Origin: Lachnospiraceae bacterium
Lineage (GTDB): Bacteria; Bacillota; Clostridia; Lachnospirales; Lachnospiraceae
Direction: 5' to 3'
Assembly (NCBI GenBank): GCA_029068665.1
Contig: JAIECC010000153.1
Coordinates: 1 to 7,544, forward strand
Length of the DNA: 7,544 nt
Both the position numbers and the translations under genes were made by a program. Below are positions 1 to 5,037 of the stretch, piece after piece (positions within the stretch are counted from its first letter, which is position 1; each line of letters begins with the position of its first letter). The notes beneath the pieces were generated by a model. It did not search any database. It saw nothing but the letters and a program-made list of their open reading frames with translations, and had not been told where the DNA came from.

Positions 1-2
1 AG

Positions 3-3000
3 ATTAATAAGATTGTTACGTTAATTAATAAGAGTACCTATCGGACCCATGCCGGCAGCGGCAGTGGCGGTGGAAGTGGTTCTGTATCTACAACTGCGTA
101 CCGGGTATTGGAATTGCAGCCATGTTATCCGATTGATAAGGAACTGGCATCAACTATTACTTTTACGTCCGAACTGAGTGGATATACAAATTCAGAGATT
201 GCGGGCGATCAGATTAATGGTAAGAATCCACTTGGAAATTACTATACTGTCCCTTCTAATGTGCTGAATACATCAGAGATTGATAATTTTGTAGATGAAA
301 ACGGCAAAATGACTCATGAGTATTATCAATGGGATTTGTCTTTGGCAAAGATTTCCTATGCCTTGAATATGAGTGCAGACCAGATTGAATTGGTTCAGAT
401 GTCAACGGATGAATATATTACGGCCAAGGCAGATGTCGCTGACAGCTATGACCTGATTTATATTGGAGGTAATATGTCTGCGTTCAAGAATAGCACAGCA
501 TATGGACTCACAAACTGGTATGGCCGGCCGTCTTGGAATTCGCATCTTGCGGTATTCAGTATGTATACGCATACAGGAGAAATTACTGCAATTAACGGAG
601 GCAGACTGAAACCCAATCCATATAGTTATACATTAACAAATGGTAATGATATTACTTATGACAGATTGACACAGTTAAAGGCCTATATTGATGCAGGTAT
701 GCCGATTGTATTCAGTAATGAGATTTGGAGAGCATATGTACTGGCCAAGGAGGATGGATATAAGAATCTCTATATGGATCCGGACTGTAATATGTTCAAG
801 CTGTGTAAATATGCGGAAGAGGCGAATAAGACTTCTGTATTGACCAATTGGGAAAATCGTAAAGTGTATACAGGAAGTTCTGATATCTTCTTTACAGATT
901 ACTGTGTGGCAAATGGTGAAATGCGTCAGGAAAATCCAAGTGGATTCTATGGTTCTGCTGCAACAGTAACGGTATTTAATGATTATCTGAGTCAGCAGTT
1001 ATATAATTGTGTTTATAGTGAGAATAGCAGTGCACGTCCAAAGTTTACTATTGATACCACAGCTTTGACCTATGTAGAAGGTGATAGTAAGACGGAGTTG
1101 ACAGGACGTACAGTTGAGTGGACGGTTAAGCTGTTGAATCCGATTGAAGGTCATGAGTATCAGGCAGTATTGTTAGAGGATGTAGATGACAATGCCGAAT
1201 TTGATATGGGTACTGCAACTAGTAAAGGTGAGCGGATTGACAAAGTGGCTTTTGCAGGAGATACGGCGGAATTATCTTTTAAGTATCCGGAAGATGATTT
1301 TGGTGCATTTAACTGGAAGATTGTGGTACAGGATGTTACAACCAAGGCAGCTACCGGTTATTCTGCAATCACAGTTTTTGCCAAACTGGAGGATCAGCCA
1401 AAGAGGCAGGCCAGTATTCTGGAGATTATGCCTATGACAGCACAAAACTGTAGCGCATCGAATCCAACTGCGCCAGATGGTCACACTTTCTATCTGGATA
1501 AGAACTATCAGCAGACTAGTGGTAATCCGTACCTATATTCCAAATATGGAGAGGCAAATAACCATGGTTACGATCCGGTTCCATATGGTACTCAAGGTGT
1601 GAGTGATGAAGTATGGTTCAATAGTAATGCAATTGCTCATAGTGACCCCAATGGAGTGGCTGGAAATGCTGGAATCATGGGTAAGTATATGACAACCTTG
1701 AGTGTAAATCGCTATGATAGTGCCGAAGGTCATGAGGATCGGGATTACAACTACATGGATTTGGTTTCGGATGAGTATGACTTGTCTTTGGATATTATGT
1801 ATATGGATGATATCGAATATTATGCCAAGGCAGCCAGAACTTCTACGGAAGAGCAGAGAGCGGCATATCTGGCGGAAGCAGAGGCAGCAAAAGAGTTGTA
1901 CGATGCTTATCTGACGGAGGGTACTCCGGAATATGCGCAACTGAAGGAAGTAGAGGATACATTACGGGAAGCTTTGATTACCATTCGGGATACCGGAAGC
2001 TACACAGGTACGTATACATATACGAATACTTGGGATGGTAGCACTGTTACAAACACGCTTACAAAAGTATTTAACACATATGGTATTGATCAGATACTGC
2101 AATCTCGGGATTATTTCCGAGTCTTCTACTTAAACCCGGGGTTGTATGGTGGAAGTAATTGGGGTGAGAGTGGATATTTGTTTTATGCTTCCGTTTATCG
2201 GCCATACTGTGATGTACATGATATAATGGTTGATGCTTACCGGCGGTATCGTCATTACAGCATGATGGCATATGGACCGGAAGAGTATTTAAGAATGAAT
2301 TATGATGTTATAGTAATTGGATTTTTGGATGACTATGCAGGTGACATGACGGACTTCAGTCAGAATGCAACTGATGATTTACTGGCATTTACGAATTATA
2401 CTTATACAGATGAAGCCGGTAAGGAAGTGGAAGATGGCGGCAGCCTGTTGATGACCCATGATAATATGACATATTCTAATGAATCAAGTCATGCGGTGAC
2501 ACTGACGAAGAATATGCGGCCTGAAATAGGTATGTCTCCATATGACAATTTAGAGGCGGTAAATGGTACCGGAACCACCGGATTTTCTAAATATACCAGT
2601 ACGGACGCAAAGCGGTATTTCCTGACGAACTTAGCATCGGAAGAGGTCTATGACCTTAGTATGAGCAGTGCATATTCCGGTTCTGTATGGGATTCTACGG
2701 TAAGTACATGGACTTCCCTGACATCTCTAGCTGACGGGAAAATCGGTTTGTTGGGTTATACGGATTACTTTAACGTATATCGTACGAATAATGGTACGTC
2801 ATTGCGTTATATTTATGCTGAATTTGAGGTAGAGACTGCAATTCGGTATAATATTAAGGCAATGGGACCTTTGGAGAAGACCGGAACGACAAAGGCAACT
2901 CAGGTTAACCGGGGCGTTGTTACTACGTATCCATTCTTTATTGCATCGGATTTGCGTATTTCCGCTACCCATAGTCAGGCATTTGCGCTGGATTTGGAGA

Positions 3001-3740
3001 ATGATGAGGTAACGGTATGGTATACTTTGGCGGCAGATAATACTGGAGATACGCCAAAAGAGACTAAGCAGAATTCTTCCTTCTACGCAGCAACACCGAA
3101 GGATGGTGCAGATAACTATTATATCTATTCCATTGGTAATATTTTTTACTGTGGTGCTGGTCATGCATTGATTACCGGTGATGAGCGGGATAATAATGAT
3201 GAACGTCGGTTGTTCCTGAATGTCTTGATCAATATGGCAAACAAGCACAAGAAAAAGACGGTAGAGGAGCCGGAATTGGTGCTCTTTGATCCGGATGGTA
3301 TTACCAAAGCACCGGGTGTAGTAGTAAAACGGGATGCAGATAATGGATATCATATTGATGTAACATCAAACGTTTCTTATCCGGAATTTGCGTTTGGAAT
3401 TGAGAATCCGAGTTCTCCGGTAAAAACGATTGAAGCATTCTATGATCTGGATTATAAGCCGGGCATGGAAAATCCGGAGAATTACATTGATGATGATTGG
3501 CATGTCCGTATACCACTTGCAGATGATGTAATTACACATTTGAATAATGGTGATGTATATATTCTGACAAAGGAAAATCATCCGGCACTGGTAACAAGAC
3601 AGAACTATTTTAAGGGCAAGAATGATTTGTATGGTGGTAAATATACCTACATTGTTGTTCGGGCAACCTTAGAAGATGGAACGGTATTGACGAAACGAAT
3701 TAAAATAGTGCTTGTTCGAGATTTACTGGATTTAACCTAA
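3..3740 (+). CDS. Very large cell-surface/secreted protein, DUF5057-like, 5' end outside window
   Basis: The frame is open from the first in-phase codon (base 3) to TAA at 3738-3740, giving 1245 visible residues. There is no convincing ribosome-binding site or start, so the gene begins upstream; the TTG at 108 is only an in-frame Leu codon. Counting from base 3, a Gly/Ser linker (residues 17-27) precedes module 1, with YRVLELQP at 33-40 and YDLIYIGG at 149-156. A beta-rich segment follows (about 367-470) containing the acidic loop DVDDNAEFD. Module 2 repeats the pattern with ILEIMP at 472-477, YDVIVIG at 767-773 and GGSLLMTHD at 812-820. An Ala/Glu-rich helical insertion lies at about 603-665. 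A motif beginning GHALITGDE at 1053 leads into LFLNVLINM, and the tail ends LVRDLLDLT. These signatures resemble my memory of DUF5057 proteins of Lachnospiraceae; that family name is a recollection, not a search result. The linker and Tyr/Asn/Thr-rich composition suggest an extracytoplasmic location, but the signal peptide is not visible. Function is unknown. Confidence 0.8.
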   Translation: MNKIVTLINKSTYRTHAGSGSGGGSGSVSTTAYRVLELQPCYPIDKELASTITFTSELSGYTNSEIAGDQINGKNPLGNYYTVPSNVLNTSEIDNFVDENGKMTHEYYQWDLSLAKISYALNMSADQIELVQMSTDEYITAKADVADSYDLIYIGGNMSAFKNSTAYGLTNWYGRPSWNSHLAVFSMYTHTGEITAINGGRLKPNPYSYTLTNGNDITYDRLTQLKAYIDAGMPIVFSNEIWRAYVLAKEDGYKNLYMDPDCNMFKLCKYAEEANKTSVLTNWENRKVYTGSSDIFFTDYCVANGEMRQENPSGFYGSAATVTVFNDYLSQQLYNCVYSENSSARPKFTIDTTALTYVEGDSKTELTGRTVEWTVKLLNPIEGHEYQAVLLEDVDDNAEFDMGTATSKGERIDKVAFAGDTAELSFKYPEDDFGAFNWKIVVQDVTTKAATGYSAITVFAKLEDQPKRQASILEIMPMTAQNCSASNPTAPDGHTFYLDKNYQQTSGNPYLYSKYGEANNHGYDPVPYGTQGVSDEVWFNSNAIAHSDPNGVAGNAGIMGKYMTTLSVNRYDSAEGHEDRDYNYMDLVSDEYDLSLDIMYMDDIEYYAKAARTSTEEQRAAYLAEAEAAKELYDAYLTEGTPEYAQLKEVEDTLREALITIRDTGSYTGTYTYTNTWDGSTVTNTLTKVFNTYGIDQILQSRDYFRVFYLNPGLYGGSNWGESGYLFYASVYRPYCDVHDIMVDAYRRYRHYSMMAYGPEEYLRMNYDVIVIGFLDDYAGDMTDFSQNATDDLLAFTNYTYTDEAGKEVEDGGSLLMTHDNMTYSNESSHAVTLTKNMRPEIGMSPYDNLEAVNGTGTTGFSKYTSTDAKRYFLTNLASEEVYDLSMSSAYSGSVWDSTVSTWTSLTSLADGKIGLLGYTDYFNVYRTNNGTSLRYIYAEFEVETAIRYNIKAMGPLEKTGTTKATQVNRGVVTTYPFFIASDLRISATHSQAFALDLENDEVTVWYTLAADNTGDTPKETKQNSSFYAATPKDGADNYYIYSIGNIFYCGAGHALITGDERDNNDERRLFLNVLINMANKHKKKTVEEPELVLFDPDGITKAPGVVVKRDADNGYHIDVTSNVSYPEFAFGIENPSSPVKTIEAFYDLDYKPGMENPENYIDDDWHVRIPLADDVITHLNNGDVYILTKENHPALVTRQNYFKGKNDLYGGKYTYIVVRATLEDGTVLTKRIKIVLVRDLLDLT

Positions 3741-3761
3741 TTCCAAAATAATTAAGACGAA

Positions 3762-3805
3762 GGGCTGCTGTATTCATGAGATCATGGGTACGGCAGTTTC
3801 TTTTT
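3762..3805 (+). terminator. Intrinsic terminator of the large surface-protein gene
   Basis: CTGCTGTATTCATG (3765-3778) pairs with CATGGGTACGGCAG (3783-3796) in an uninterrupted 14-bp stem with three G-U wobbles and an AGAT loop. TTTCTTTTT follows immediately. The hairpin starts 24 bases after the stop codon. It should end the upstream unit and isolate the next gene, which has its own promoter. Confidence 0.9.
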
Positions 3806-3862
3806 GGTTTCAAGTTTTTTGTCGGTAATTCCGGTTTTGGGTAATTGTTGCATTGGTATTAG

Positions 3863-3892
3863 TTGAAATATGAGACGGTTCTGTTGTATAAT
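3863..3892 (+). promoter_or_regulatory. Sigma-A type promoter for the 221-residue membrane protein
   Basis: TTGAAA (3863-3868) and a perfect TATAAT (3887-3892) are separated by 18 bases. Transcription would start near 3899, giving a leader of about 40 bases before the ATG. The stretch between the terminator and this promoter (3806-3862) shows nothing else I can name. Confidence 0.75.
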
Positions 3893-3937
3893 AAGCAATA
3901 AGAATGCCAAGGGCAGATTAGAGAAAGGTAGTATATC

Positions 3938-4603
3938 ATGTTTGAGTCAGTTGGAAATACCATATGTACCATTGTATTAGGCGTTGTCCTGGTCTATTTG
4001 CTCATATGGTCTTATAAATTTGCAGCTTATCATTTTGATAAGCACCGAACGAAGAAAAATGTTGTCATTCGGGAGAAGCAGAAGTCCATTCGTCAGCGGA
4101 CCATTGCCTGTGCCAAGAATTACTGGTATAACATCCGGGAAGTAGAGGATTGTCCAAAGGACATGCCGGTGGAGCGGCTTTATCATTACTTTGAGACTGA
4201 GCAGCAATGCATCAAGGCATTAATTATTGAAATGTATGATTGCGCTTTGGTTCGAACAGAGGAACTGGAACGAATTGCATACGGCGAGGTAAGACCGAGA
4301 CCGGTTCCGGTTATGAATGATCCTTATGAGGTTGAGGATGAATATGATGAGTTTGATTATGATTTTGATGAAGCAGTAGAGGAACTGATGCTGCAGGATG
4401 AAGAGGAGATTGCTGCTACGGCAGAGGAAGCAGATGATGCAGAGATTCGGGCAGAAATCTATGACTGCTGGACAGAATATGTGATGCAGCTATACGATAT
4501 GGTCAGTGTGAATTGCAATGAAGAAATGAAAGCGAATATCCGCAGTAAGATTATGAGCTATGGACACAAGGAGGTTGAAATCCTCATTCATAGTCCGGAA
4601 TAA
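3938..4603 (+). CDS. Unrecognised single-pass membrane protein with acidic cytoplasmic domain
   Basis: This 221-residue protein starts at ATG 3938, with AGAAAGG (3922-3928) 9 bases upstream. A hydrophobic segment at about residues 10-31 is followed by a basic stretch (KHRTKK), which predicts an N-out, C-in single-pass protein. Residues about 45-115 look helical and contain RQRTIACAKNYWYNIREVED. A strongly acidic, Tyr/Phe-spotted region (about 128-170, including VEDEYDEFDYDFDEAVEE) comes next, then another helical part with DCWTEYVMQLYDMV. I see no catalytic motif and do not recognise the family. The acidic region could be a flexible protein- or cation-binding segment, but that is a guess. The gene has its own promoter and lies between a strong terminator and the 6S RNA, so it is probably transcribed alone. 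The reading frame, start and ribosome-binding site are sound; the function is unknown. Confidence 0.85.
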   Translation: MFESVGNTICTIVLGVVLVYLLIWSYKFAAYHFDKHRTKKNVVIREKQKSIRQRTIACAKNYWYNIREVEDCPKDMPVERLYHYFETEQQCIKALIIEMYDCALVRTEELERIAYGEVRPRPVPVMNDPYEVEDEYDEFDYDFDEAVEELMLQDEEEIAATAEEADDAEIRAEIYDCWTEYVMQLYDMVSVNCNEEMKANIRSKIMSYGHKEVEILIHSPE

Positions 4604-4630
4604 ATGCTGGTAAGGATTGACAAGATAAGC

Positions 4631-4663
4631 AAAAGACAGGCATGAATAATTTACTTGTCTTTT
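4631..4663 (+). terminator. Weak candidate terminator hairpin overlapping the 6S promoter
   Basis: AAAAGACAGG (4631-4640) pairs with CTTGTCTTTT (4654-4663) over 10 bp with one G-U and a 13-base loop. The right arm ends in TTTT, so the U-run is part of the stem. It lies 27 bases after the stop of the 221-residue protein and is the only terminator candidate for that gene. The stem is AT-rich and the loop large, so efficiency may be low. Confidence 0.5.
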
Positions 4664-4683
4664 ACATATGAATAGGTTATAAT
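4655..4683 (+). promoter_or_regulatory. Sigma-A type promoter of the 6S RNA
   Basis: TTGTCT (4655-4660) and a perfect TATAAT (4678-4683) have a 17-base spacer. The predicted start is at about 4689-4691, just before the helix that closes the RNA. The -35 box lies inside the right arm of the hairpin at 4631-4663. Confidence 0.75.
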
Positions 4684-4689
4684 AGCTGT

Positions 4690-4918
4690 AACAGGAAGTG
4701 ACATCATTGTTGCTGGTTCGTGTTACATTGGCTATGAAAGCCTGAAATGTACGATAATTCCCTTAATTTTGAACCTACATTCATTGATACGGGAGTCTTA
4801 TATTTCCAGGTGGAATGTCAAGCCTCCAATTGCAGTGGAAGACAGGAAACCAGATGCGGACACCCACCTAGCTATGCTAGGAGTCAAAAGAGGGAACCGG
4901 CATTTTGGGTGTTACTTA
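4690..4918 (+). ncRNA. ssrS: 6S RNA, regulator of RNA polymerase holoenzyme
   Basis: 6S RNA mimics an open promoter and sequesters the housekeeping sigma-factor form of RNA polymerase; it is released when polymerase copies a short product RNA (pRNA) from its central bubble. The ends of this RNA pair: AAGTGACATC (4696-4705) with GGTGTTACTT (4908-4917), 10 bp. Inside a roughly symmetric internal loop, GCTGGTTC (4712-4719) pairs with GAACCGGC (4894-4901), 8 bp. Interior hairpins include 4724-4751, the pair 4757-4762 with 4791-4796, and CCTAGC/GCTAGG (4867-4872 with 4876-4881). AATTTTGAACC (4765-4775), followed by ACGGGAG (4789-4795), resembles the pRNA-template region of Bacillus subtilis 6S-1 as I remember it. 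A promoter sits 5' and a terminator hairpin 3'. At about 229 bases it is somewhat longer than B. subtilis 6S-1, and exact ends are uncertain. Another structured Firmicutes RNA, such as the raiA motif, is the main alternative. Confidence 0.75.
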
Positions 4919-4920
4919 GA

Positions 4921-4956
4921 GATAAAAAGCAGCAGGAATGCTGCTTTTTATCTTGT
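4921..4956 (+). terminator. Perfect 14-bp terminator hairpin after the 6S RNA
   Basis: GATAAAAAGCAGCA (4921-4934) pairs perfectly with TGCTGCTTTTTATC (4939-4952) around a GGAA loop. The functional core is GCAGCA-GGAA-TGCTGC followed by TTTTT. The mirror-image A-run on the left means it could also stop transcription arriving from the other strand. It separates the 6S RNA from the SpoIID-like gene. Confidence 0.9.
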
Positions 4957-5021
4957 ACGCATATTTTTCCATAGAGCAGATGTTTCATGTAACGTAAAGT
5001 GTCAGCAAATTTTTAGAAATC

Positions 5022-5037
5022 AGAGGTTTACATATTG
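5022..5037 (+). promoter_or_regulatory. Ribosome-binding site fixing a TTG start
   Basis: AGAGGT (5022-5027) lies 7 bases before TTG at 5035-5037. The codons that follow give M-KKRSK and then a hydrophobic segment, a normal membrane-anchor N-terminus, so TTG is preferred although it is a rare start. The leader from 4957 to 5021 shows no clear sigma-A promoter. Confidence 0.7.

Noticed and set aside
108..110. TTG at 108 as the start of the large protein
   Set aside because: The frame is open upstream to the window edge, encodes a meaningful Gly/Ser linker there, and no ribosome-binding site precedes the TTG.
2799..3353. 184-codon open frame on the - strand
   Set aside because: It is a shadow of the large surface-protein gene, Ile/Cys-rich, with no ribosome-binding site or recognisable motif. 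The same applies to 1533-1940.
4861..4911. CACCCA (4861-4866) pairing with TGGGTG (4906-4911) inside the RNA
   Set aside because: It conflicts with the much longer closing helices at 4894-4901 and 4908-4917; kept only as a possible alternative pairing.
4959..4993. Sigma-E-like boxes (GCATATT and CATGTAAC) before the SpoIID-like gene
   Set aside because: The gap of about 20 bases is too wide for a sigma-E promoter, where about 13-15 is expected.
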